Origin: Coriobacteriaceae bacterium AM48-5
GTDB taxonomy: Bacteria; Actinomycetota; Coriobacteriia; Coriobacteriales; Coriobacteriaceae
Reading direction: 5' to 3'
Assembly (NCBI GenBank): GCA_027669525.1
Contig: JAQEDJ010000007.1
Coordinates: forward strand, 1 to 61,838
DNA length: 61,838 nucleotides
Below are positions 54,265 to 61,838 of the stretch, in pieces; position 1 is the first letter of the stretch; every line of letters begins with the position of its first letter. The notes under the pieces are model-generated. The model worked only from the letters and a program-made list of their open reading frames with translations. It made no database searches and was not told the origin of the DNA. The position numbers and the translations under genes are program-made.

Positions 54265-54946
54265 TACTCCCGAGCTCCGTACTGCTCGTAGTAGGCGTCG
54301 ATAGCGGTCTTGAGCTCGTCGTCGATGACGACTTTGCCGTCGATCTCGTGGTTGTAGAGGGTCTCGACGACCTCAGCCATGGAGACGATGCTCGCGACGG
54401 GGAAACCGTACTTGGCCTCGATCTCCTTCTGCGCGGTGGTCACGCCACCCTTGCCGACCTCCATGCGGTTGAGGGACACAATCAGGCCCTTGATCTCGAC
54501 ATCGGCAGCAGCCTTGACCTTGGGATAGTCTCGTCGATGGACTTACCGCTGGTGGTGACGTCCTCGACCATGACCACGCGGTCGCCGTCCTGGGGCTCGT
54601 AGCCCAGCAGGTTGCCCTTGTCAGCGCCGTGGTCCTTGGCCTCCTTGCGATCGCAGCAGTACTTGACCTCCTTGCCGTACAACTCGTGGTAGGCAATTGC
54701 GGTCACGACGGCCAGCGGAATACCCTTGTAGGCCGGTCCAAACAGCACGTCAAAGTCGTCGCCAAAGTTATCGTGGATTGCCTGGGCGTAATACTCGCCC
54801 AGCTTCTTGAGCTGGTAGCCCGTCACGTAAGCGCCAGCATTCATAAAGAACGGGGACTGACGGCCGCTCTTGAGCGTAAAGCTGCCGAACTTAAGAACGT
54901 CGGACTCAACCATGAACTTGATGAACTCTTGCTTGTAAGCCTCCAT
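54264..54946 (-). CDS. pyrE: Orotate phosphoribosyltransferase (frameshift)
   Basis: PyrE makes orotidine monophosphate from orotate and PRPP in pyrimidine synthesis. About 227 residues: FGSFTLKSGRQSPFFMNAGA binds orotate, FGPAYKGIPLAVVTA follows, and the PRPP loop is VVMVEDVTTSGKSIDET. The start ATG 54946 has GAGAGGAG upstream. Near 54523 ATCCCCAAG is written ATCCCAAG, breaking the frame after SIDETIP; the remaining part (VKAAADVEIKGLIVSLNRME) is family-like, so the gene should be intact. The last bases are within the structured repeat's second hairpin. Other pyr genes are not in the window. Confidence 0.93.
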
Positions 54947-55075
54947 GCGGGCTCCTCTCGTAATCGCGTACGTGCCTTCCAGTTTAGCGCAGGCAGGGCG
55001 CGTTGCGGGCGCGCTTTGGGGCCTCGGCATTCTGTAAAGGCTTTGTCAGGGGCAATGGTTTTCCAAACATTGGGG

Positions 55076-55104
55076 TTGACACGGCAAACCCCCTCATCAA
55101 GAAT
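55076..55104 (+). promoter_or_regulatory. Promoter-like site before the mgtA leader
   Basis: TTGACA (55076-55081), a 17-bp spacer, and AAGAAT (55099-55104, four of six consensus positions). It would place transcription start near 55111, 60 bp before a small open frame with an excellent ribosome site. Confidence 0.5.
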
Positions 55105-55170
55105 ACGGGCGGATTGTAACGGGTACGAGATACCCAAAACGCGCAGCGCTCGGCCTTAAGGAGGTGTGCC

Positions 55171-55242
55171 ATGGAAGGCAGTCATAGTCGAAAAACCTGC
55201 ATGTCGCCCTCGGCACGCCGCGAGGATTCCGCACACGCATAA
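55171..55242 (+). CDS. Putative 23-residue leader peptide of mgtA
   Basis: ATG 55171 is preceded by TTAAGGAGGTG seven bases upstream, one of the strongest ribosome sites in the window, and the frame stops at 55240-55242. The peptide is MEGSHSRKTCMSPSARREDS followed by AHA. It starts about 210 bp before mgtA, in the same direction, behind a TTGACA promoter. Short leader frames before Mg transporters are known in enterobacteria (mgtL), where translation controls downstream transcription. No similarity in sequence is claimed; the role is inferred from position. Confidence 0.5.
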   Translation: MEGSHSRKTCMSPSARREDSAHA

Positions 55243-55263
55243 GCGCCACGAACCGATCGTCAA

Positions 55264-55300
55264 AACCACCACAAAGGTGCCTGTCCCCTTTGTGGTGGTT
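55264..55300. repeat. 36-bp palindromic repeat, copy 4 of 5
   Basis: AACCACCACAAAGGTGCCTG followed by TCCCCTTTGTGGTGGTT. It lies between the putative leader peptide and mgtA, so in the transcript it forms a hairpin in the leader; a T tract is lacking. Confidence 0.88.
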
Positions 55301-55382
55301 CGAGAGCATGACGTGAGCGACATCTAGGTTTTTTGAAGCAAATACGACACGTACGCTAACTCCCTTCATCAAGGAGGACCCT

Positions 55383-58149
55383 ATGCTGATGCTCAAAACC
55401 GCCACGGTACTCGAAGCTATCTCCAAGCGCCGCCGCACGGCGCGCCCTGCCGCTCACACCGGCCTGTCCAAGAACACCATATTCGCCGCCACCCATAGCG
55501 CCGAGGACGCCCTCGTGCTGCTTGACGCCAGGGCCGGCGGACTCGGTACCGAGCACGCCGCCGAGCGCCTAGACGCCATCGGCCCCAACACCATCGATGC
55601 GCCGACCAAGACACTCGCCCGCCGCATCGCCGACGCGTTCATCGACCCCTTCGCCGGCATCCTCGCCGCGCTCGCGCTGGTCTCGCTCTACATCGACGTG
55701 CTCGCCGCGCCCGAGCTGCAGCGTGACCCCTCCACGGTCATCGTTATCGGCATCATGCTGCTGGTATCGGGCGGCATGAAGTTTATCCAGGAAGCCCGCA
55801 GCGGCAATGCGGCCGAGGCCCTCAAGGACCTGGTCTCCAACACCTGCTGTGCCCTGCGCGATGGCGAGCGCCTCGAGATCCCCTTCGACGAGCTCGTCCC
55901 CGGCGATGTGATCCGCCTCTCTGCCGGCGATATGGTGCCGGCCGACGCCCGCATCATCACCGCGCGCGATCTGTTTGTGATCGAATCCGCGCTCACCGGC
56001 GAGAGCGAGGCCGTCGAGAAGACCGCTGCCGCCACGGCCGTCGAGGGCGCCGACGGCCCCGCGCTGCCACTCTCTGCCTGCAAGAACATCGTCTTTACCG
56101 GCACCTCCGTGCAAAACGGCACCGCCATGGCGCTCGTCGTTGCCACCGGCTCGGACACCTACCTGGCGGCATCGCCAAGATGCTCAACGGGCGCGGCGAG
56201 AAGAGCGCGTTTGACCGCGGCGTCTCGAGCGTCTCCATGCTGCTCGTACGCCTCATGCTCGTTATGGCGCCGGCCGTCTTTGCCATCAACGCCGCCACCA
56301 AGGGCAACGTCATCGACGCGCTGCTATTCGCCACGAGCGTGGCCGTGGGCATCACGCCGCAGATGCTCCCCGTCATCGTGACCACGAGCCTGTCGCAGGG
56401 CGCCAAGGACCTCGCCCGTCGCCAGGTTATCGTCAAGGAACTGCCGGCGATCCAAAACCTCGGCGCGATGGACGTCCTGTGCTGCGACAAGACCGGCACC
56501 CTCACCGAAGACCGCATCGTGCTCGAGCGCTACCTCAACACCGACGGCAACGAGGACGTGCGCGTACTGCGCCATGCGTTTTTGAACAGCTTCTTCCAGA
56601 CTGGCCTCAAGAACCTTATCGACCTGGCCGTCATCGACCGCGCCGATGTGACGCCCTCGGCAGCAGCACCCGATTCCATGCTGGGCCAGAGCCTGCGCGA
56701 CCGCTATACCAAGGTGGACGAGGTGCCCTTCGATTTCTCGCGCCGTCGCCTGAGCGTAGTTGTCGCCGACGCCCAGGGTAAAACCCAGATGGTTACCAAA
56801 GGAGCTGCCGAGGAAATGCTCGAGATCTGCTCCTTTGTCGAAGTCGATGGTGCCGCCCAGCCGCTCACCGAAGATAAGCTCGCCCAGATTCGCCAGCAGG
56901 TCGCCGGGCTCAATGCCGAGGGCCTGCGCGTGATTGCCGTGGCGCAGAAGACCAATCCGCGCTGCGTGGGCGAGTTTGGCATTGCCGACGAGTGCGACAT
57001 GGTGCTGATGGGCTTTTTGGCCTTCCTCGATCCGCCCAAAGCAAGTGCCGTGGGCGCCATCGCCACCCTCGAGGCCAAGGGCGTGGCAGTCAAGGTCCTG
57101 ACCGGCGACAACGACCGCGTCGCGGCCACCGTCTGCGAACAGATCGGTATCGACGCGAGCAACGTCTTGCTGGGCTCCGAGATCGATGCGCTCGATGACG
57201 CCGAACTTGCCGAGCGCGCCGAGAACACCCACCTCTTCGCCAAGCTCTCGCCGCTGCAGAAGGCGCGTCTGGTGCGTGTCATGCGCGAGCTGCTCGGCCA
57301 CACCGTGGGCTTTATGGGCGATGGCATCAACGACGCCGCCGCCATGCGTGCAAGCGATTGCGGCATCTCGGTCGATTCGGCCGTCGACATTGCCAAGGAA
57401 TCTGCCGATATCATCTTGCTCCAGAAGGACCTGGGCGTGCTCGAGCGCGGCATCATCGAGGCCGCCGCACCTACGGCAACCTACTCAAGTACCTCAAGAC
57501 CACGGTGAGCTCCAACTTTGGCAACGTGCTATCCGTGACCGTCGCGAGCCTGTTCTTGCCGTTCTTGCCCATGAGTGCTCTGCAGTTGGTGCTGCTGTCG
57601 CTGGTCTACGAGATCGTGTGCATCGCGCTGCCGTGGGACACCGTCGACGACGCCTGGACCGCCCGTCCGCGCGCCTGGGATGCCGCGTCCATTAAGGGCT
57701 TTATGCTCGAGTTGGGTCCCGTGAGCTCACTGTTTGATATCGTGACTTTCGCCGTGCTCTTCTTTGTGGTGTGCCCCGCCGCCGTGGGCTCAAGCTGGGC
57801 AGAGCTTGCCGCTGTAGGCGACGTCGCAGGCATGGCGGCCTTTACGGCGCTCTTCCAGAGCGGTTGGTTTGTCGAGTCCATGTGGTCGCAGACGCTCGTG
57901 ATCCACATGCTGCGCTCCCCGCGCCTGCCGAGCGCGCGCGACCACGCCGCGCCGGCACTGTGCGCTCTCACCGTGCTGGGTCTGGTACTCGTCACCTGGC
58001 TGCCGGCAAGCCCCATCGCCGATGCGCTAGACCTCATGCCGCTGCCGCCGAGCTTCTTCGCGCTGCTCGTCAGCATCGTCGCCGCCTACATCGCACTCAC
58101 CCAGCTGGCCAAGCGCCGCTACATCGCCCGCCACGGCGAACTGCTGTAA
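55383..58149 (+). CDS. mgtA: P-type ATPase, MgtA/MgtB magnesium-import type (two frameshifts)
   Basis: A P3B-type Mg2+ transporter in the inner membrane, about 923 residues. Motifs: TGES in IESALTGESEAVEK, the phosphorylated Asp in DVLCCDKTGTLTEDRI, KGAAEEMLEIC in the nucleotide domain, TGDNDRVA, and GFMGDGINDAAAMRASDCGI. Helices follow to the C-terminus (about ten in all). The start ATG 55383 has AAGGAGG upstream. Two single-base losses split it: near 56165 CTGGGCGGC is CTGGCGGC (TYL|GGIAKM), and near 57460 GAGGGCCGC is GAGGCCGC (GIIE|GRRTYGN). A leader with a small frame and a palindrome precedes it, which may carry regulation. Confidence 0.9.
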
Positions 58150-58170
58150 CTCCACAGGCGCTCCCGTCAA

Positions 58171-58207
58171 AACCACCACAAAGGTGCCTGTCCCCTTTGT
58201 GGTGGTT
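58171..58207. repeat. 36-bp palindromic repeat, copy 5 of 5
   Basis: Core identical to copy 4 (AACCACCACAAAGGTGCCTG then TCCCCTTTGTGGTGGTT). It lies 22 bp after the mgtA stop, so mgtA is flanked by copies 4 and 5. Confidence 0.88.
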
Positions 58208-58235
58208 CGCGCTGGCAGTGGCTGCCCAAAACAGC

Positions 58236-58262
58236 TAAAAAAGCCCCGTCCCAAATGGGCTA
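58236..58262 (-). terminator. Terminator overlapping the regulator stop codon
   Basis: On the minus strand the stop TAG is part of AGCCCATTTGGGACGGGGCT, followed by TTTTT. The internal CATTTGGGACGGGG also occurs in the hairpin at 9031-9065. Confidence 0.75.
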
Positions 58263-59803
58263 GTCCTTGGGCGCCCAGGACCAGAAAAAGTTGATGAGGG
58301 CCACACGTGAGGAGGCGCCGGTCTTTTTGTTGATCGAGGCGATATGACGGTAAAGCGTGGAGCGCGAAAGGAAGAGCGTTGCGGCGATGTCTTGAACACT
58401 CTCGCGCGATGCGACCAAGGCCTCCAAAATATCGCGCTCGCGCTGCGTAAGCTCAAAGGCGACGGCGAAGGTATCGAGACGCTCGTCGAGTGTGGACTCC
58501 GGCACCTCTGCGGGGGCGGGCTCGCTCTGGGCGGATACGGGATCCGTGCCAAGGTCGCTAGCAGCAAACGCCAGGTCGCCGCGCACTTCAACGTCATAGA
58601 CTGATGCCCAGACTGTCCCAGCAGCGAGATCGCAATGCCCACAAGCAGTACAAGCCCCACGCCCACTGCCAACAGCACGTTCTGGCTCGAGACAATCGCC
58701 ACCGCCGGTGCCGTCACGAGCATCGCGCAAACGTTATTGATGACGCGGCCCATACACGGCCACAGATACGACCAATGCGCATACACCGAAATGGCGGCAA
58801 ACTTCGCCGTGAAAAACACCACGAAGAAGCCCGCACCCAGATAGAAGATGACGGTGGCGGCAAGTATGTTGGCGCCGTTGGCATCGGTGATAAGCACAGC
58901 GAATGAGAGCGTGGACAACATGGCGGCGCAGGTCATGATGATGTTCATACACGAGCGCCCGCGCAGGTCAAATAGGGCGCCGGCGAGCAGAGCGCTCACG
59001 CCCATCAGCAAGCGCGACCAATCGCCCAAGTCAACGGACCCGGCGGCGTGCGAGATCGTGAGCCCCGCATTGAGGGCGGCAAACACCCCGGTAAGGCAGG
59101 CGGTTGCAATCGTCAGACGCACCACGGCGCGCCGAAAAGCCGCCGTTGACTCGGGATCGTTTCGCCATTTGGCGCCAAACTCCGATGCATCCACCGAAAG
59201 CTCGGAGATATCGGGTTCAGGCCCAAACTCAGATTCGCCGCGCAGCTTGGCACGGCGGACGCCGTGGAGGAGCGCCACCTGCGCGACCGCACAGGCAACA
59301 AAAACAAACTGCTGCGGAATCCCCGCGGGTATCACCATGTGGCTGAACACCTGAAGCAGGACGCCCAGAGCATATGAAAGCGCCGCCGCGCGCGCCAAGT
59401 ACGGCGTCCGCGCAAAGCGCCGCGCAAAGTTGGCGTGAGCGGTCGATCCGCAGTAGCCCAGCGTGCAACACGCCATCAAACCGCCGGCAATTACCACCTC
59501 AAACCGAACCGCCATAATCATCAGCAGCAATGCCGACACCAGCAGCACGCCCGTGATGTCGCTCGTCGTATCGATCGCGCGGGGGCGGCGATAGTACAGA
59601 ATAGGACGCACAAAAAAGCCGATTACGCTCGCACCGACGATGAGGGTCTCGTAGGTAGCAACCTCGCTCGGCGGCACAAACTCGGCCACGCGCATGTCGA
59701 AGAGGTACTCGCCAGCCAAAAACGTAAAATAGAACAGCGCCAGGCATATAATCTCCCGAATGCCCCAACGCAAATACGCTGTTGTGTCTCCCATACCTTT
59801 CAT
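58260..59803 (-). CDS. MFS-like membrane protein fused to LuxR regulator (frameshift)
   Basis: About 514 residues. The first 400 form about twelve membrane helices (MFS-like; IICLALFYFTFLAGEYLF onward). The C-terminal 70 are a LuxR helix-turn-helix (ELTQRERDILEALVASRESV, QDIAATLFLSRSTLYRHIAS). This pairing is common in Coriobacteriia and suggests a membrane-bound one-component regulator; ligands are mostly unknown. I choose ATG 59803. Near 58607 TCTGGGGCATC is given as TCTGGGCATC, breaking the frame at LGQSG|ASVYDVEV just before the linker. A run of nine G lies five bases upstream of the start. Confidence 0.85.
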
Positions 59804-59808
59804 GAATA

Positions 59809-59817
59809 CCCCCCCCC
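59809..59817 (-). repeat. G9 homopolymer in the ribosome-site region
   Basis: Nine consecutive C on the plus strand (G on the coding strand) lie between the ATG of the MFS-LuxR gene and its upstream region, where the Shine-Dalgarno sequence should be. It is the longest homopolymer I noticed in the window. Confidence 0.8.
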
Positions 59818-59988
59818 GCAGTCGCTTAATGGCCTGCAAACTCATTCTATTAGAGAACCAGTCCTAATATCGAACCTATCCTCAAAATGTCGCTAATTTG
59901 ACCCCAACAGCCCACGGCGTAAACCGATTTTGAGCCGCAAGGCCCAGAAGGGGCGCGCACGGCTTGCAGCTCGGCAAGGAGTGTCCCC

Positions 59989-60024
59989 AACTGCCACTCA
60001 TTTAAGTACGTCCCCAATGAGTGC
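59989..60024. repeat. Short palindrome, ACGTCCCC family
   Basis: CACTCATTTAAGTACGTCCC followed by CAATGAGTG. Nineteen bases of its left part recur at 61382-61400, at the edge of the IS110 element. Confidence 0.7.
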
Positions 60025-60051
60025 AAGTGACGCAAGTGCCAATCAAATGAC

Positions 60052-60115
60052 GAGAGCGGATAATCTCCCACTTTGAGCCTGTATGCAGGCCAAAAACGGG
60101 AGATTATCCACTCTC
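60052..60115. repeat. 64-bp palindromic element, copy 3 of 3
   Basis: Arms GAGAGCGGATAATCTCCC and GGGAGATTATCCACTCTC pair with one mismatch. The centre ACTTTGAGCCTG...CAGGC is kept. Confidence 0.85.
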
Positions 60116-60129
60116 ATTCTGTGGGTAGC

Positions 60130-60177
60130 CATTGGGGACGTTCTTAAACGACTAGTCAAACAAGAACGTCCCCAATG
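60130..60177. repeat. Palindromic repeat, ACGTCCCC family
   Basis: Same 16-bp arms as at 359-406 (CATTGGGGACGTTCTT and complement) around AAACGACTAGTCAAAC. It ends 15 bp before the ROK kinase stop on the minus strand. Confidence 0.8.
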
Positions 60178-60192
60178 ATTATGTCCAATGCG

Positions 60193-61104
60193 CTACACCA
60201 GGCGCATGGCCTCCTGGACAGCACCGTAAAGGTTGGCGTCGTTGCCGAGCTCGGCCGCCTTTATCTGCGGCACAGGAATGCCGGCAAGGGTCCCTTCGTA
60301 ACTCGAGAGGGCCAGCGGCATCTGCGCACGCAGGGCATCGACGAGCTCGGGATGGCACGAGATGCCGCCTGCGATCACAAAGACCTCGGGGTCGAGCACG
60401 GCCTGCAGGTTGATGAGCTGTCCGTCAAATGCGTGAGCGTAGCGGTCGAGCGCGCGCTGCCCCGCCATGTCGCCATCCGCGATCCACTCAAAGACGCGGC
60501 GGCCGTCCACCGGAGAATCCGCAGGCAGGCCCTTCTCGGCAACGGCGGCATCGCGGAGCGCACGCCAACCGCCCGAACCCGCAAAGGAGTTTTCCATGCT
60601 CGCAGCAGTCGTGACATCGTTGCGCAAGAAGCTAAACTCGCCTGCAAAGCAGTGCGCGCCGCGCAGGACCTTGCCGTCGATGACGATACCGCCGCCGATG
60701 CCCGTGCCGATAGCGAGCACCACGCCAAAACGCGTCCCGCGCAGAGCGCCAGCCGCATACTCACCGAGTGCACAGCACCTACCGTCGTTATTGACGGCAA
60801 TCGGCACCCCCAGAGCCTCGCGCATGAGCTTTCCGAGCGGACAGCCATCCATAAACGTGAGCGCACCACCGCGATGGATCGTTCCTGTGACATCTCCCTC
60901 GTAGATGCCGCCGGGCGCACTCACGCCCACGGCGCTCACGCGCTCGCGATACGGCTCGACGAGCGAGATCAGCGCCGCGACCGTCTCATCAGCCGTGGTA
61001 AAGCCCGTCGGCAGGCTTCCGCGCTCGCGGATGGAAAAATCCTCGCCCAGCACAGCCCATTTAACGGCCGTACCGCCCACATCGATTCCAAAAAACTCCT
61101 GCAT
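60193..61104 (-). CDS. ROK-family sugar kinase
   Basis: A 303-residue ROK protein without a DNA-binding domain, so a kinase (glucose, N-acetylmannosamine or a related sugar). ATP site GIDVGGTAVKWA at the start; VGVSAPGGIYEG; substrate Asn-Asp in VNNDGRCCALGE; VLAIGTGIGGGIVIDG; and GEFSF where a zinc-binding ROK would have a His-Cys-rich motif. That CXCGXXGCXE zinc motif is missing, so it is a divergent member. I chose ATG 61104, which has AAGGAG five bases upstream. Confidence 0.88.
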   Translation of the reverse strand: MQEFFGIDVGGTAVKWAVLGEDFSIRERGSLPTGFTTADETVAALISLVEPYRERVSAVGVSAPGGIYEGDVTGTIHRGGALTFMDGCPLGKLMREALGVPIAVNNDGRCCALGEYAAGALRGTRFGVVLAIGTGIGGGIVIDGKVLRGAHCFAGEFSFLRNDVTTAASMENSFAGSGGWRALRDAAVAEKGLPADSPVDGRRVFEWIADGDMAGQRALDRYAHAFDGQLINLQAVLDPEVFVIAGGISCHPELVDALRAQMPLALSSYEGTLAGIPVPQIKAAELGNDANLYGAVQEAMRLV

Positions 61105-61149
61105 GTTCACTCCTTACAAGCGTAGCCCCGGACGCGCATCGCCGCGACC

Positions 61150-61184
61150 ATCACAGGGGCCACCCCCCTGCGATGGTCGTGCAG
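61150..61184 (-). terminator. Hairpin between the hydrolase remnant and the ROK gene
   Basis: CGACCATCACAGGGG pairs with CCCCTGCGATGGTCG with one mismatch. It lies 32 bp after the remnant's stop on the minus strand and before the ROK start. Confidence 0.55.
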
Positions 61185-61215
61185 CAAGTCACACCCGGAG
61201 CCGATTATCTCTGTT

Positions 61216-61390
61216 TTACGCCTCTAATTTGGTCAGGCGAAGCATCATATACTGCTTACTTGGGAGATCGATGCGGAACTTGCCCTCAAAGGTTCCGGGA
61301 AGCTCCTCCTCCGTCATGCCTCATGTGTCCACGACACGCACCTTGTATCGAGCGCCCGCCTCGCCCACAAACTCACGAGACCACTCATTT
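61216..61390 (-). pseudogene. 3' remnant of an unidentified (carbohydrate enzyme-like) gene
   Basis: The minus strand reads NEWSREFVGEAGARYKVRVV, DT, an in-frame TGA, then GMTEEELPGTFEGKFRIDLP and SKQYMMLRLTKLEA before TAA. The ending resembles the C-terminal beta-domain of GH31/GH36-type hydrolases, but this is weak. The rest of the gene is gone; the break coincides with a short palindrome and the left end of the IS110 element. Confidence 0.45.
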
Positions 61391-61400
61391 AAGTACGTCC

Positions 61401-61649
61401 ATTACAGTCGAAATTGTCAGCCCGGGCCCGTCTCGGGCTACGATTGAGGCGCGCCCAGAACGGGCCGCCGACCGGGCGCCCGCGCACGGCCGAACGTCCC
61501 TGCCCCCGAGAGGGCCCGTTGGGTGCTGCCGGCGCGGGACGCGCCGCCCCCGACGGCTGATAGGAAAGTGCCGGGCAGGCGCCGCGGCTGGTAATGTGAG
61601 TGCCGAGGGGGAGGCCATCCGGTCGAACGACTACCGGAAGGATACCACC
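61401..61649 (+). ncRNA. Candidate bridge RNA region of the IS110 element
   Basis: In the IS110 group, the non-coding end before the transposase gene encodes a bridge RNA whose loops pair with target and donor DNA. This 249-bp stretch has no frame and several stems (AGCCCG/CGGGCT at 61418-61438, GGGCGCC- and GGCGCG-rich arms). The word GAACGTCCC at 61492-61500 equals the core of the palindromes (AAGAACGTCCCC) near which the element sits. RNA ends and loops cannot be fixed by eye. Confidence 0.45.
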
Positions 61650-61838
61650 GTGAAAGCGCCATCGACCAGACCGGGGGCCGTGCTCGGCCTGGACGTCGGC
61701 AAGTCCTCCCACTGGGCCTGCCTGATCGACCGCGGCGGGGAGGTGCTGGCCAGCGCCCCCGTCCGCAACAGGGAGGCCGAGCTCGACGCGCTGTTCGCCT
61801 CCGCGCCCGCCGGCACGCTCGTCGTCGTCGACCAGTTC
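61650..61838 (+). CDS. IS110-family transposase, N-terminal part (cut by window end)
   Basis: GTG 61650 follows GGAAGG at suitable spacing. The visible residues MKAPSTRPGAVLGLDVGKSS, HWACLIDRGGEVLASAPVRN and LVVVDQ contain the first Asp of the DEDD catalytic set (GLDVGKSSH) and the second acidic position (VVVDQ), as in RuvC-like IS110 transposases. The rest lies beyond 61838, so completeness is unknown. Confidence 0.8.
   Translation, partial: MKAPSTRPGAVLGLDVGKSSHWACLIDRGGEVLASAPVRNREAELDALFASAPAGTLVVVDQF

Larger units (their letters stand above)
61401..61838 (+). mobile_element. IS110-family element, left part (runs out of the window)
   Basis: It starts where the short palindrome ACTCATTTAAGTACGTCC is interrupted at 61400 and includes about 250 bp of non-coding left end and the first 63 codons of a DEDD transposase. 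IS110 elements lack inverted repeats and target duplications and insert at specific sites. The right end is outside the window. Confidence 0.7.

Noticed and set aside
55264..55300. Intrinsic terminator in the mgtA leader
   Set aside because: The palindrome has a strong stem but no T tract on either side, so simple intrinsic termination is not supported.

Overview
The window reads as chromosomal DNA of a high-GC, Gram-positive anaerobe of the Coriobacteriia, most like Collinsella. The arguments are a dnaK-grpE-dnaJ-hspR operon with clpB under a matching operator, a membrane-bound MFS-LuxR regulator of a type common in this class, many Fe-S and hydrogenase-maturation genes, PTS/6-phospho-beta-glucosidase sets, and strong GC bias at third codon positions. 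The genus is inference; no rRNA gene is present to confirm it.

Layout. 0.4-5.7 kb: hypA, a large Fe-S/FAD oxidoreductase, a divergent TetR regulator and a membrane protein. 6-14 kb: exported proteins of unknown function, a DUF4143-type ATPase behind a 25-bp perfect palindrome, a 59-residue protein, and clpB. 14-21 kb: aconitase-family hydratase, then hspR, dnaJ, grpE and dnaK. 21.5-25.8 kb: ferredoxin and the NAD operon nadA-nadB-nadC-niaR. 26-28 kb: a MITE-like palindrome, a dead IS3 fragment and an intact IS3-family element that cuts into a membrane-protein gene. 29-37 kb: a kinase remnant, thioredoxin, then a nickel/hydrogenase block (82-residue protein, nikR, hypF, hypC, hypD, hypE). 37-44 kb: a beta-glucoside PTS segment (HPr, GH1 enzyme, IIA, IIC, IIB, PRD regulator) bracketed by two copies of the hypE 3' end. 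44-53 kb: HAD phosphatase, lipoprotein, IIA-Glc-like protein, second GH1 enzyme, AraC regulator, large GH106-like hydrolase, RpiR regulator. 53-62 kb: XRE-desulfoferrodoxin fusion, pyrE, a probable leader peptide and MgtA-type ATPase, MFS-LuxR protein, ROK kinase, a hydrolase remnant and the 5' end of an IS110-family element.

Twenty interruptions in otherwise good genes are single-step frameshifts. Most delete one base from a GGG or CCC run followed or preceded by the complementary base (GGGC to GGC). I treat these genes as intact and the shifts as probable sequence error; each is noted in its entry.

Intergenic space is rich in repeats. There are five copies of a 36-bp palindrome, three of a 64-bp palindrome, several short palindromes containing ACGTCCCC, and three copies of a roughly 110-150 nt element whose helices covary between copies. 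The last is the best candidate here for an undescribed structured RNA: each copy lies directly after the stop codon of a minus-strand gene.
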